In this document: positions 13,101 to 25,832 of the stretch, in pieces | Position numbering within the stretch: the stretch's first letter is position 1 | Layout of the letters: the number at the start of each line of letters is the position of its first letter | Source of the DNA: Paralvinella palmiformis | Taxonomy: Eukaryota; Annelida; Polychaeta; Terebellida; Alvinellidae | DNA: 64,000 nucleotides | Assembly (NCBI GenBank): GCA_025642065.1 | Contig: JAODUP010000227.1 | Span: 1 to 64,000 of the forward strand | Reading direction: 5' to 3' | Program-made: the position numbers and the translations under genes | Notes under the pieces: model-generated | Database searches by the model: none | What the model was told of the DNA's origin: nothing | The model's input: only the letters and a program-made list of their open reading frames with translations

Positions 13101-16100
13101 CATTGAAAACAATAGCCGCCGGGGCCCTTATTCGTGTGAGGACGGTAATTATTTTCCACCAAATATGTCAATAACGACAGCTAGAATACTCAGTCTAGAT
13201 TAAATGAACGAAGAATTATTGAGACAGAGAGAAAAATAATAATCAAATTATAAACGAGAAACAACACCAGTCTGTTACTGAACATGATAATAATTAATGC
13301 ATCAAGTGCAGGCGTGCACAAGTGTGCACTCAAATATTCAAGAATCAATCTACTATACCTGTATGTCTGGTTCAGGTGTATTCTCCTTATCAGACAGATC
13401 ACCAACAGATACCTTACTCACATTCTGTAAACAGCGAATGAAAAAATAAATAATAATTCAAAAGACTGGAGTTAAGATGCAATGTCAAGCTTATTTAACC
13501 ATTTACAGCCTGGTGTTTAATGCTGAATATCTTGATTTCTGTATTTATACATTCATAACTTTAATTCCTGGCTAAGCCTCCAAGAAATCATAATGTAGTA
13601 TCAAATGTCTACAAAACAGCCAGCAAACACTATTCCGGTCATTTGACGTCAGTTTGTTGCTTTTAAAATAATGGCCTAGATGGCAGTTACAAAAAATAAG
13701 TTCGAACTAGACAGGTCGGACCATGACAGCCATGTAAATCATGCTGAACATTACTTAGTTTAGTGGCATATATCTATTGGATGAAGTCTATGCCATTCCT
13801 ATTAAATGCAAAATAATGATCTGGAGATTATATACCCTTAATGGACTATAAATAAAATCCAAATATAGCTGGTAAATAGCCTAAATACAGCTTTTCAGTA
13901 AGACATTTATCTGCCACTACATGTGTAAATCGCCATGTAACACAGTAATTCTTATAACGTGGGACAGTAGTGTGAAATTCAGCCGCAAGATGGCGACAGG
14001 GGTAATTGAATCGGTCTATTATAAATAGTATCAGACTAAATACACATTTTCAAGTCTCTCTATAAGTTTGCTTTATAAATGGTGAGACAGGTCCAAGACA
14101 AAGACAAATTCATTTTCTTTCAAATAATTTAGGATTAATGACACCCAGTATTAATAATCTACATTTTGGCATAAAATGAAACCATCATCATTGTACCTTG
14201 GCTTTTGTTCTGCTGGATCTTTCTCTTTTGGATCTTGGAGCCTGAGGTTTGGCATCTGGCACAGCGATCTTGTCTGGTTCATCTGCTACTGCAGGTTCGG
14301 CAACTGTTGCAGGTTCTTTACCCAAGTCTGGCTCTATCATGTTAGCTGGTTTGGTAACTGTTGCAGGTTTTTTACCCATGTCTGGCTGTATCATTTTAGC
14401 TGGTTTTGTAACTGTTGCAGGTTCTGTAACTGTTGCAGGTTCTGTAACTGTTACAGGTTCTGTAACTGTTACAGGTTCTGTAACTGTTACAGGTTCTGAA
14501 ACTGTTACAGGTTCTGAAACTTTTGCAGGTTTTGTAACTGTTACAGGTTCTGTAACTCTTACAGGTTCTGTAACTTTTGCAGGTTCATTGTGTATGGCAA
14601 GAACCCTGCTTGGAGGTGTGTCCCCCAGGTTGCCAGGTTCAACATCCTGTTCTTTCTTGTTCCGTTTCTTCTTTTTCGACATGCTGACAGTCTCCCAGCC
14701 ATCTACAATTAGAGAAATCATATCGGATTACAATTTTTCTGCCACAATAACAATATTTCCTTTCCTAGACAAGAAGTCATCTAACAATGTGTCTAATGAG
14801 CGAGTGACTGATTTGCTAAATAAAGATTAACAGCACAGACAGTCTAACTATTGATATCCGGCAATTCTGCCAGCAAATCAGATATAATATTGTACACTAC
14901 CAACTGCAGGCTTTAAGCCACATACTTATCCAAATGGATAACCTAAAACATACTGATATTTGTAAAAACTGAGATACTGTTATGATGTTTTAGTTGAATG
15001 ATGTTACCTTACTTAAGCAGGAACGGAAATAAGCTCACAATCCTTACCAACCAGTAGGAGGCTGGTATACTTTGAATTACACCAGCATGGCAAGATTGTT
15101 TTATCAGTCCAGATGTTTTCAAATACCTAGCTTCAGTTTCAGCATATTTATTAAATATCTTTATGCAAATTAGGGCCTCTCAATGATCAGGGCTCAACTA
15201 TGGTGCAGTTTGAATTGTGCGATTTTTCAGACTTCTGAGACAGAGTTCAAATCTAAGTGTTAGCTGTATCTGTGAGCTTATTCAATCATCATATATATCC
15301 GTTAGAAATACCTCAATGTCAACACATTTCTGGTATGATCAATGCTGGGGCTAAACAAACACTTACAAAGCATTTAATTAATTCTTCTTCATCTTTTATT
15401 ATCACTAAATATCATCCCAACTGAATCCTCACCTAAACTATCATCACATATTTCCTGCTCAAGATCCAGACTAATGTTACACCACTCTTGGATGACCGGC
15501 AGCACCCTATTATTCTATAAGTGTATTGCTTTTATAAGATTACACTAACAGATTCCAATATTAACTGCTGTTGGTTTCACAAATCGTCAAATACATTTCA
15601 TCATTTATAAATGCAACTTAATAAGATACCAACCTTGCAGGTTAGATAATATGTCAAAATATAACCAGTTTGGATCAAAATATCAACAGTACATATGTTA
15701 ATAGGCTGAAATGGCCCAAATTGATAGCAGCCTATCGTGCTGGCTTTATGTTACATTTATCAGCCATGGAATTGTTTTACCAGCCTCAGGGGTCTGGGGA
15801 ATGATTTGTCAGACAATGGTCATCTACATAATACAACATGTACTTTCTGTGCTGATTGATAATGATACCCGATTCCTAACAGTTCCTTGCTAAGAATGAA
15901 ATCAATAATAACACCAATATCCTCGTAAAGAATGGAGCTCAGTGGCACACCTAGTACAGGGATTGGACAATCTCATAGTCAAGGTACAATGTAAAATTCA
16001 TCAACAAATGATCAGATGTGGCAGAGCACCCATAAATTATGATGGTTAAAAAAATTAAACCTGCTCTTTGTTAGAATGTAATAGTTTAGTATTGAGAAAA

Positions 16101-16172
16101 ATACATGGACAGATTTAGTTGGGTTTCTGAAAAACAGAAATTTTTTATGAACAATTTTTACAATGTTTTGTA

Positions 16173-16221
<49 letters not shown>

Positions 16222-19200
16222 TATACATTTCTAGACAAAATTATGACTTATGTGTGACTTTTACACCAATTTGAATTTGTTCTCTGGCCTTTCCCCTATT
16301 TCACCTCATACAAAGACAACAACAAAATTCCTACTGTTTTTCAGAGGTATTATGTGCAAAATGGGTGGATTTTCCAAGATAGAAACATCAATTAGTGGCT
16401 AACAGAAACCATTTTAAATTTCTAGAAGTGAGTGAGTGTTTTGTTTAGCTTCACTGCCGGTCAAATCTGGGATATATGGCACTAGGGAAACAACCCACAG
16501 ACACAGGTATGAACCCACTACATTGAGGTTTGCAGAGTGATGTCTTATTACTTTCAGTAAGTGGGAGTAAACTTGTACCAGAAATAGTGTTACGTGTTCA
16601 CAGCTGAATACTCTGTAAATCAATTCATATACCAATACTATGGACATCAGCTAGATAAAACTGGAAATTTGTTATTCCCAATATCAGCTGATGACCTTGG
16701 CCAAACCATAACTGACTTGATCATATTTCTGCTGTAAAATGTTATGACAAAATATTAAATGTACATCTTTGATTATGACTAAATATGAAACAAAAACCAA
16801 ATGTTTCTACATTTTTTATTTGTCAGTTAATTCTAAATAAACATTATAACAATCACTCAGTGGTAGGAAAGTTTTGAAACAGGTTGCCTTTGTGAACAAA
16901 CTATGGAATTTTACAGGTAGGTGTGAACTGCATAAAATTATTAAATTAGTTATAAAACAATACCATTCTTGTGGTAAGTACAAATTGCTTCAAAATGCTG
17001 TGTTGATCATATTTATCTTTGTACTTTTCTAAAACAATTCAATATAATTATAAATGTAAGAAATGACTGCTCTCAACAGTGAGCTTGTTTGTATATTCTG
17101 ACACATTTCCAAGGTATTCTCTGTTTTTCATTCACAGTCTATTCCTACAAAATATATATTTAAAATACCAGCTATGCTTTGTCTTGGCCAGCCTCCATTT
17201 TGACAGAGCTGTAGCCACACATAAAGTCTGAATTACCTTAGACTTAGTAACACCATTTAGGCAAGCTACCAATATATCTATAGTTCTTTACAAGATCAAA
17301 TAATCCTTTAAGTTTAGACTAAGGAGATCATATGCTTAATAAGAAGGTCAATGTTGATTGCGCATGAAACCAATTGACAACAAATGCCAACCTGGGATAT
17401 ACACCAAAATAATAATCCACATTTGATAAGAACACCAATACACATATACCAAAAATAACAAGAGCATATAATAAATAGTAAATTATTTAACAAACGCACG
17501 CACATACACACACAAGAATTTTGATACAAAAGCATGGCAAGCCAGTATGAAAACACTTATTTGACGATGGACAAATATAGGGAATAAATACAGTACAGAG
17601 AATAGTTTTGTCAAACAGGAACTGCCATGAAGAAAATGCACAGCAAACCATCTGATATGGATTTTTTAAGATAAATACAACTGTTGAGCAAATAGGATCT
17701 ACCATGTAGATGTAACAGCTTTATTAAAATGTATTTGAAAATGTCAAGCGCTCCAAAGCAAAACTGATATTAATAGGTCACAATCTAGGTAGCTTAAGAT
17801 ATCAGAAACTGGACACTATGCCACAGACTTATTGTTATTATTGTCAATACCATCATTATCATCACCACCACAACACAGCTTCCTGAAGTTGATTAGTGAT
17901 TACAATGTCAAACTGTATACCAGTAATGCTTGACTCAGACCTTTCTCAATATTGGCTGACTAATCAATACAATAATTAACAGGTGAATATACTTAGAGTG
18001 TCACTGTTTTATTTGAGCAGGATTCTTGATATTCAGCATCTGGTGATCAACTGAAAATGGCACCATCATGGATTTTACCAAACACTTATTATCCAGTTGT
18101 GAAAAGGACTGATTTGTATTATCATTGTCATTGTCCATGCTTCTAAACAGTGAGTTCTGAACATAATCTGTAATGTGTTAGTACTGCTGTGGACGAGAGT
18201 AATAACGGGTTATAAGCATAATTGGCCATCAACAGCTGGTGCCTGCAGGGCTGCTCAATTAAGCAGTTTTTTAACTTAATACTGAATCTTGATTACACAT
18301 TATATCTCTGCACACACACACACATATACACCTGATTCGAGGCTATTCCTGATAAGTATAATTCAATTAAATCCACTACACCACAACCAATATCATTTAT
18401 CATACAGACAAAACTGCCAATGATATATAACCAACCTTCGTTGTCCCGAGAAGACTTAATAACTACTCCAAGATTAGAGTTAACTGGTTTCTGGTTTGGG
18501 CTCTTCTTCGTCTGCAATATAAATTATTAGAAAATTGAATTTGTGGCATGAACAAATGGCAACATTAAAGCAATACATTATCATATATGTAGAGAAGAAA
18601 TGGTACAGAAACATACAGATCCCCTTGAACACATTTAAACCCTCATACTAACCTCCATCTACACACTAATTGTACAGTAGTAAATAAGAATCACAAATTT
18701 TATATATTATTATTATTACTATAATCACAGGCAGGACAATTAATGGATTTTTTATTCCAGCTATGAAATATTTGTCTACATGCTAGAGAGTGAGTTGGTG
18801 GTTTAGTTAGCCTCTACAATGGTCACACTTGGGACTTATGGCCAACAAACAACTCCTTAAGGAAATATGATGACCAACTAAAACATCCCACAAAGATCTT
18901 CCTGACTAAAAGTCACTTTTTTCAATTCACCAAAAACAAGAACTTCACTAATCTAAATACATGTACAGGCTCAATAATATTTTCTCAGAACTGTTTGTAT
19001 TAATCTAACCAATTTGCCATTGTATTAGCCTTTTAGTTACAGTGGTTTTCTTAGAAGTTGGGACCCGGGTCATTTGACCCACCTACTCTCAAGTAGAGAC
19101 CGGACTACTTTCGTTTCCAACGCCGATGAGACGCTGCTTTGTGCCATTGTAGGCCCTTAAGGTCTAACAATATCTGACCCTGGTATTTTTGTTGGTCCCC

Positions 19201-22200
19201 CTCCTACTTTATTTCTTAACACAACCACTGAGTTATTAAATTTTAGAACACAATTTTGATGTTTGCTAATTGCTAGATGAAACATATATGAATGAGGTGC
19301 TATATAGATAATATATTATCATTGTATAATTCTATACATATATTCACCTGTCAATACATTCACTATTAATCAATGTAAACTGGATAAGCTTTGATAGCAG
19401 ATACTCCATGTCAAGGATGTGTCATTCAGTTTGTGTCTATTAACAAACTGTATAATTTACACTTAACAAATATATAACATCCTCAGACACTCAGGTTTTG
19501 TTTGAAAAATATGAACACTTCAAAATCACATCTGAATCCTCACAAATAACATTCCTATTGAGAGACTATCCACCAAATATCATTCAGAAAAAAAGAATAA
19601 TGTTTTTCATATCACTGAGCAAAAATAAGCAAGGCTCCACTGTGACCAAATAGGGGAAATAACTATTCGTAAATGGAAAACCAGATTCTTTCATAAGCAG
19701 AGAAACAGTAAGTGAAATATGGTGCAATGCACTAAGCATGTTGATAAATTAAAAGTCCTCTCTGCACAGCAAAAACTGCTAAATATTTCCAGAAATACAT
19801 ATATTAAAGAAAATTTTATATAAAACATTTAAATAACATCTATTTAATTAAGCACACTTACTAGCAAGGTCAGTTCAAAGGTGCTGTACAATGATACTCC
19901 AATTATGACGTGTATAAGACCCAATTAATAAATTGAAATTATTGATATTATTATTACAGAGAAAGAAACAATGTGTTCTGACATAAGCAATAAAAAAATA
20001 CCATAATGATGGATTTAAGATGTTCCTTTGGAAGAATTTAAATTGTCAAATTAATTTGCTAATTGTTCTTAAATTCATGAAGACACAATATCTATCACAC
20101 AATGAGATGAGATAAAACTAGTCAGACATTTTTGTATATTTATTACAGATACAATTACATCTTTTTCATAATATACAGTATGACATGCATGAATGCAAAT
20201 ATACACATTTAAACTAAAATATATTACCATATACCAGACATGGGGTCAATTCAATTCCAGAATTAGAATTAATGGCCATTTCTAATACTGATTATTAAAA
20301 AATGGAAGTGAGAAATTTTGAGTTGGAAATGAGAAGTTTTCTACACAAAAAAAAGTAAAATCCACAATTTAAATTTTTTTACAACGTTAACACTTATAAA
20401 TATGTGGTGTTACAAATATACTTGAACCAAAATGATCCAGAACTTTAGTTCCTTTTATATACATATAATATATCAGATATGCACACCGACTGTGGCACCG
20501 AAGTAAACGTTTAACCAATTAAATTATCTGGATACCATGGGCTTCACCCACAACACTCTGACACCACCACATAGCATACCTGTAATCTATATAGAGATAT
20601 TGCTATTTAGGAATTAATTAATTTTAGTATCTCCTAAAACTGTGGCTACTAATACTATAGCCTATCCCCAGACCTAACTGTTTTAATAACCATTTGAGAT
20701 CTTTTGTAAACTTATCATATGTCAGTGGTTTAGTACCCAGTATACAGGATCTGACCCCTGCTGGGCAGAATTAAGAAAAAACATTCGTTTCAGTGGAATA
20801 TAAGCACATCTTACAAAATACACTTTTACATGGGGATGCACCCAAGAGTTGAAGACTACGATCCACGACTTGATATTATCAAATATCTCTTTAGCTAAAA
20901 GCGCCTTGTGGTTAGGCTTTTGCAATTTTTTACCACAGTGACACTTACATGTGTTACCAATATACTAGAACCAAATTGACCCAGAACTTTGGTTTCTTAT
21001 ATATATATATATATATATGGCATCCCACGTTAGCATTTAACCAATTAAAATGGTCTGGATACAGTTGGCTCCACCCACAACACTGTGACACCACCACATA
21101 GCATGCCTGTAATCTATATAGATATATTGCTATTTAGGAATTTACACCCATTCAATGTTTACAATGGGCCAAACAAATTAAATCCACAAATTAATTTACC
21201 ATTTATTTTTTTAATTCAGAAATATTTCTTCCATGACAATCCTACTTGGAACATAAACTACTCGGAGTAGGTGTTCCAAGTAGGTACTTGGAGTACCTAC
21301 TCATGGTAAAAAGTATTAGACAAAATTAAAAAGAAACTGGAAAAAGAGAATTAGAATTGATAAATTTGGAATTTATAAATTTGAAGTGGAACTGACAAAA
21401 TGGAATTGACCCCTTGTCTGCCATACACATCATTAAATGAATACATAATATAATAAAACGTAAAATGCACAACTGATGTCGTAATAATGAAAATGATTAT
21501 CAATTTTATATAACCGGCACCCCCACCCCCTTATGACCTGACTCATATTTTAGCCACATTTTTTTGGTCTATGAAGTCAGACTTTAAAGGAATAACATCT
21601 GTTTATAAATATACAACATACCTAATTAGATCAAACAGTAAACAATGATAAATGAGTATGTGCTTTGATATTACTACTATTGGCATATCATGGAAGATTA
21701 TTATCTTAATATCATCAAAATGCAGTAAAATTTGATATCATACTTACTGAATTAGATTACCACACTGTTATCATTACTATTAGACATAAAAACATCATAT
21801 TATAGACTTATCTCTGTATTAAGGAATTCTTGATAACTATTATCATGATAGCCCTCCTCTGTGTGTGTGTGTCAATCTGCACATGCCTGGCTACATGGGC
21901 AGTAGGCAAAGCTGAACATACATCCCCAACCAAAGCCCAGGGGTTGAAAATAAGAAACTGATGAGAAAATCTATATTCTGCGTATTAGAGACATGCCACA
22001 AGCTGTCCAATCCCACAAGCTGTGGTCACAGTAGACCGGCTTACCTTATTCTTGTTGTCTTTCTGGTTTTGTGGACTCTTATCAACTGTGGCAGCTGGTT
22101 TATTAGCAGCAGCTGGGGCTTTACTGTTGGTTGACTGTTTGTGCGGAGCAGCAGGCCTCTCTACCGTGTGACTTTCCAGATGTTCAGTACCATGTGGTTT

Positions 22201-25200
22201 CTGCAGTAATCAAATACATTTCAATTTGTATCCAGTCCCCAAACTCATTAACAATGAAGAACTGGTTTATTGACAGTATACACTATTAATAATATAATTA
22301 AATACATCCAAAATAAATAACTCAGTAGTAATCATGCAAGCGTGAATGGCACTCAATGCTTGAAATATTCTATGCTAAAGATTAGGACAAATAAACTGGC
22401 AAATCGCAATAAATATCATTAAAAATTGAAAGGTTAAATTCATATAAAATATAACACATAGATTATATTTCATGACACCTGTACCACACAAACAAATGGA
22501 TTCAAATCTAAAAGCCTCATGTGTGAAGATGATTGATGTTTTATGGCCATTTGGTGCAAATGGACCAGGTTCGTGGATGAAAATTTAAAAGGTCCTGAAC
22601 ATTGGCCAAATACTGAGTCAAACTGTAATTTCCTATCTCTATTATGGTCATGTTACAAAGTGCAACAGTAACATGGTCCTGTGTGGCCTAAGTAAAAAAT
22701 TAATCACCTCTCACTTGTAAGTTTCAAACTTCATAAACCAAATTATTAATCAGTTGAACATTATATATATATATATATATTATGAGAGCACTGATTATTA
22801 CTATTTTCAAAACTTCTTGAAATGTCATCATTCTTGTTACAGAAAGTTTGATCACTTTGTGACTTTGCTGTAAGATTGGAAGTGCATATCTGATATAACT
22901 TTAAGACAATAAGTGAGGATCCTTGCATGGAAAAGGAGGAGTTTTTAGCTACTGAGTCGCACAGAATAATCAATAATGTAACAATTTATAGTATCATAGC
23001 TGCCAACATTTGAAAATTGGAAACAGTAATAATTTTTGTGCGAAATGTGACCTACGGCTAATATGACACTATGCATCAGAAAACCATGTAATTTATTGAT
23101 ACCAAAACAATTTAACATCATAGGAATTCTTTTGTGAAAGGTTCAACTGCTTTTTTCATTTAATCAGATTTGTCCCACATTTAAGTCATCATGCACAAGT
23201 CTGCCATAGTGCTTTTATTTACTGTAAACAAAGACAACTGGCCAATAAGGAGAGTATTTGAGTCACATGACCATCATAGTGCAAAATGGACGTTTACCAG
23301 CTCATCAAAATCTCTCCCATCCTTCAAGCATGGTTCTTATATTCCGTAAATATTCCGTAAATATGACTTGTTACAGTAGTATATTTTGTCATTATTTCAA
23401 ATCAGGAAACTATCAAAAGATAAATATTTGTTATTTATCATGACCCATTTTCTGCTGAAAATCGGTCCAAAAGCCAGCCTACCATTGGGAACAATGCTTT
23501 TTAGTGACAGTTGGTGAGGTATCAGCGCAGGTGTTTTAAACTATGATCTTTTTACACTGCGAAGAGCTCCAAAACAGCGGAAATCATTCTACGATAAACG
23601 AACTAGAGACTACCGCATATCTTGCCTCAAAATGTCAGTAGCCCGGCCGGGCTAGTGTTTTAGACTACTCACAGGCCCGAAGACAAAATACACACGTCCG
23701 GGTGTCAGATATTTCTGGGCCTGGACCACTGCCATATTTTTTTGCTATCTCTGTATCAGGAAACATTGTACGAAAGAGAGGATCTCATGCATAGGTAAAA
23801 TACACCAACCCCACAAAATTCAGGGCCCATGTACCAGTCCGATTTGCTGGCACAGCAAAGGCTTACAAGCCATGCTGTCTAGAGCAACTGACGTGTGATG
23901 AGCACCATAGAGGCTGTGCTGAACAAGTGATAGCCTGAGGATAGTCCCCGAAATACAAGCATGCAAGCCATGCGATACAGTACACAGTTGAGACAGCTCT
24001 GTGTTATATTGCAAAATGACAATAACCATTCTGCATTGTACCATGACTATAACACTACTAGGTGCACCACTGAGCTTGATCCGTTTCCAGGATATTGTTG
24101 GTCTAAAAGTTGTTATTATTAATGAATATTAGTAAATGGTTCCAACATAGTTAACTTCTGCTTTTAAATTTTATAAACTTAAGTTCTCCTTTCCAAATAA
24201 AATCAGGAAGTAAGCAGCCCTACATTATAAATATCAACTTTATGCTTTACTAGATCTTACTATACCAGTGATAGACTTCAGTAACAACTTCAGTTATCTT
24301 TACTGAAGGTGAACAGTTCTGTTCACATGCTTTATTAACCTGTATTTTTTAGCTAGTGTCATACAGTGCACATGAAAGTTGCTATACATATACAGAGTAT
24401 GTCTGTATTATTTGTATGCTTTGCCATGGTATCTTGGATATGTGTTATGCGTGTTGGCGAGGTCTCAGTCCTAGAAAAACAAAATATGTTCTGGTGGTCA
24501 GTCTTTCTACATAATGGTAGGAAAATAAATACTAAACTGAACATCTGATTGCACTAGCATTTATAGCAAGGTGTGTCCCACTTGGTAACCAGTGATGAAC
24601 ACGCAGGTCAGGTGCCTCTGTAAAACATATTACACAAGATTACAGGCCACTAAAGTGTTATGCATCAGGATATGTGAATTTCTTTTCCAAACAAAGTTAA
24701 CTCAGACAATATATAATCAAAGATTTTGATTTCCTGTTATGATGCTTCCACACACAACATGAAAAGTTGTTTCTCTGCCTATAATGCCCTTATGGCCAGA
24801 GGTTGAATTTATAATTTTATCTTAATTTATCTGTGCCAATACCTTGTGACACACACACACACACAATATGTCTCTCTCTAGGAGAAATAGGCATTATGAT
24901 CTTGCCTTGAGTAAAATAGAAATCAAAATATCAAGGATGTGTATGGGCATAAGTGTGCTAAATGGACAATGTTCTGATTATAACTTTATTCAATACTGCC
25001 AATGTGACGACTGTGGTTCAGAAAACTAGGATGTAGTCCACTATTTTCTTGACTGCCCACAATATTCTGTCATCAGAAGAACATTAATACATGAATTGGG
25101 GACTCTCCTCCATCCCCTAAGTATTGTAGTGAACACTAAAAAAAATCTTATCAAGATAGGCCTGATGTATTATGTGAACATTATAATTAATACTCTATAT

Positions 25201-25832
25201 AAAATGAATGTAGATGTAATGCAAAATAGTGTGGTAACAGGAAAACCCTTATGTGTGAAATACGTCGGTAATCCTGTGTAAATATATTGTGAATAAATAA
25301 AATTTAAAAAAAGCCAAAACACTGGCGATTGCATTAAATACTTTCATATTAAAACGATTTGTCTCGAAGTTTCACCAGATCCAGAAAGGTGACATAGGTT
25401 ATTGGTTAAACATTTCCTGATTATGGAAAGACATAAAAAATTATTAGATCTAATTGACTTTATTTATTGAGTAAAATCACTTCTAAACTAAAGACTAAAC
25501 AGTAAACTCTGTATTCATGTAATTGATTAACTAACTGTGATCAGTTTTTCCCCTGTAATAATAATGTACTTCAGTGTCGGTAATAGATTAAATATGATCA
25601 TTTCCAAGATACATTAATTTTTTAACTATCACTCTAGACTCTAGATCTATCTGATCTAGACTTCTACCTTCTTGTGTTTCGACTTCTTCGGTTTCCTGTC
25701 TTCCTCAAAGACGACAAAACTCGGCGGTTGTACTGGGGATTTAAAGCCAAATGCAAAAACTAAAACCGCACACAACACAACTCCGACCACCGGGAAGGCA
25801 AAGTGTGGATTTACCACTTCTGACAACTCCAT
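7106..25832 (-). CDS. MTDH: LYRIC/metadherin (MTDH)-like membrane-anchored lysine-rich protein, 9 coding exons
   Basis: Coding exons in transcript order: 25832-25668, 22200-22045, 18511-18436, 14702-14197, 13424-13359, 11346-11035, 9992-9866, 7879-7763, 7164-7106. All have GT/AG borders and compatible phases, giving 527 aa (human MTDH 582). Residues 11-30 are one hydrophobic segment (FAFPVVGVVLCAVLVFAFGF), followed by KPKKSKHKK, like the metadherin N-terminal anchor. The exon 3/4 junction encodes DNEDGWETVSMSKKKKRNKK, which resembles the vertebrate GAWET-basic segment. The last residues, DWQEAKPSKKRKSKVRRDN, parallel the vertebrate ending with a Trp, a lysine run and RRE. In vertebrates the protein sits in the ER or nuclear membrane and is an RNA-binding or scaffold protein; the role here is inferred. 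The start is the only in-frame ATG before the membrane segment. Residues 172-275 are a repeat array without a clear vertebrate counterpart. An RRBP1/kinectin-type protein was the alternative, but the C-terminus argues against it. Confidence 0.85.
8445..8736 (+). mobile_element. tRNA-derived SINE with (ATT)n tail, LYRIC intron 7
   Basis: The head has A-box TGGGTAGAGCATGAG and B-box GGTTCGCACCTC near 8448-8520. A body of about 180 bp includes cagccaggtaactggcaagg and ctccgtggggaagc, and it ends in (ATT)n at 8705-8735. It is of a different family from the SINE at 26.6 kb. No clear target duplication is seen. It lies between coding exons 9866 and 7879. Confidence 0.75.
9004..9096. repeat. Dispersed repeat fragment, copy at 9.0 kb
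   Basis: The block ataatgttaaattgttttgg, catcaataaat, attacatg, atgcatgg is repeated in inverted orientation at about 23037-23130. Both copies lie in LYRIC introns. A C-run precedes this copy (8995-9004). Confidence 0.65.
11488..12222. mobile_element. Probable MITE with TATAATGTGCACC-type ends, LYRIC intron 5
   Basis: The left part has catgtataatgtgcacc (11506-11522). The right part read inward has CATGTATAACGTGCACC and ends TACCGTAATCTTC. A unit of about 57 bp (tgcaccccttgttgaccag...ttttggtgt) is tandemly duplicated at 11515-11615. The outer left end is degraded, so the boundaries are approximate. Confidence 0.6.
12813..13145. mobile_element. 333-bp TA-flanked MITE in LYRIC intron 5
   Basis: Inverted ends CTGTACTCACGCAAATAAGG and, from the right, CCGTCCTCACACGAATAAGG are flanked by TA (12811-12812 and 13146-13147). 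A subrepeat (gagcctctgcttgaa) occurs near each end. There is no coding content. Confidence 0.75.
13679..14021. repeat. Dispersed repeat, copy A (LYRIC intron 4)
   Basis: This copy matches 56652-57010 in inverted orientation over about 350 bp. Shared blocks include the tggcagttacaaaaaataag end, gaccatgacagccatg, tgatctggagat, aatggacta, and tgaaattcagccgcaagatg to gaatcggtctat. The CAAGATGGCG block resembles a YY1 site. Confidence 0.8.
14197..14702 (-). repeat. Coding minisatellite in LYRIC-like exon 4
   Basis: This exon contains a run of roughly 18-bp units (core ggttctgtaactgttaca on the plus strand). They encode six-residue repeats such as EPVTVT, EPATVT and KPAKVS, about protein residues 172-275. 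Units near the centre (14400-14520) are nearly identical and outer units are diverged, as in a tandem array growing from the middle. The array keeps frame because the unit is a multiple of three. The antisense strand is also open over 193 codons (14249-14830), a by-product of this composition. Confidence 0.85.
16173..16215. repeat. (TA)n microsatellite
   Basis: About 20 TA units followed by an ACAC run, in LYRIC intron 3. Other TA/AT tracts of the same kind lie at 62-86, 4173-4205, 10099-10132, 22761-22781, 40304-40360, 41765-41787 and 42481-42511. Confidence 0.9.
20235..21420. mobile_element. hAT-like nonautonomous element in LYRIC intron 2
   Basis: The ends are inverted repeats: CAGACATGGGGTCAATTC on the left and, read inward, CAGACAAGGGGTCAATTC on the right. 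The flanks are ccatatac (20227-20234) and ccatacac (21421-21428), an 8-bp target duplication with one mismatch, the hallmark of hAT insertions. No transposase is readable. The interior carries two direct copies of a segment of about 230 bp (about 20395-20620 and 20940-21145). Confidence 0.8.
20395..21145. repeat. Direct repeat pair inside the hAT-like element
   Basis: The two copies share the block from accaattaaa through ccacccacaacactctgac and caccaccacatagcat to tgctatttaggaatt. They lie at about 20395-20620 and 20940-21145 and are separated by about 320 bp. The second copy carries a longer TA microsatellite (21000-21018). This suggests duplication within the element or tandem insertion of two related copies. 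Confidence 0.75.
23037..23130. repeat. Dispersed repeat fragment, copy at 23.0 kb
   Basis: Inverted partner of 9004-9096, sharing ccatgtaatttattgatacc and aaaacaatttaacatcat. It lies in LYRIC intron 1. Confidence 0.65.

Noticed and set aside
14249..14830. 193-codon open frame on the plus strand
   Set aside because: It is the antisense of the LYRIC repeat exon. Its VTVAGS-type repeats arise from the same 18-bp unit, while the minus strand has matching splice sites, phase and homology.
17841..17878. Short-repeat cluster as a CRISPR-like array
   Set aside because: Simple ATC/ACC trinucleotide runs without spacer structure. The window is eukaryotic and has no cas genes.
23820..24044. 74-codon minus-strand frame rich in Cys and His
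   Set aside because: It lies inside LYRIC intron 1, has no recognisable domain, and its cysteines are not spaced like a zinc finger.
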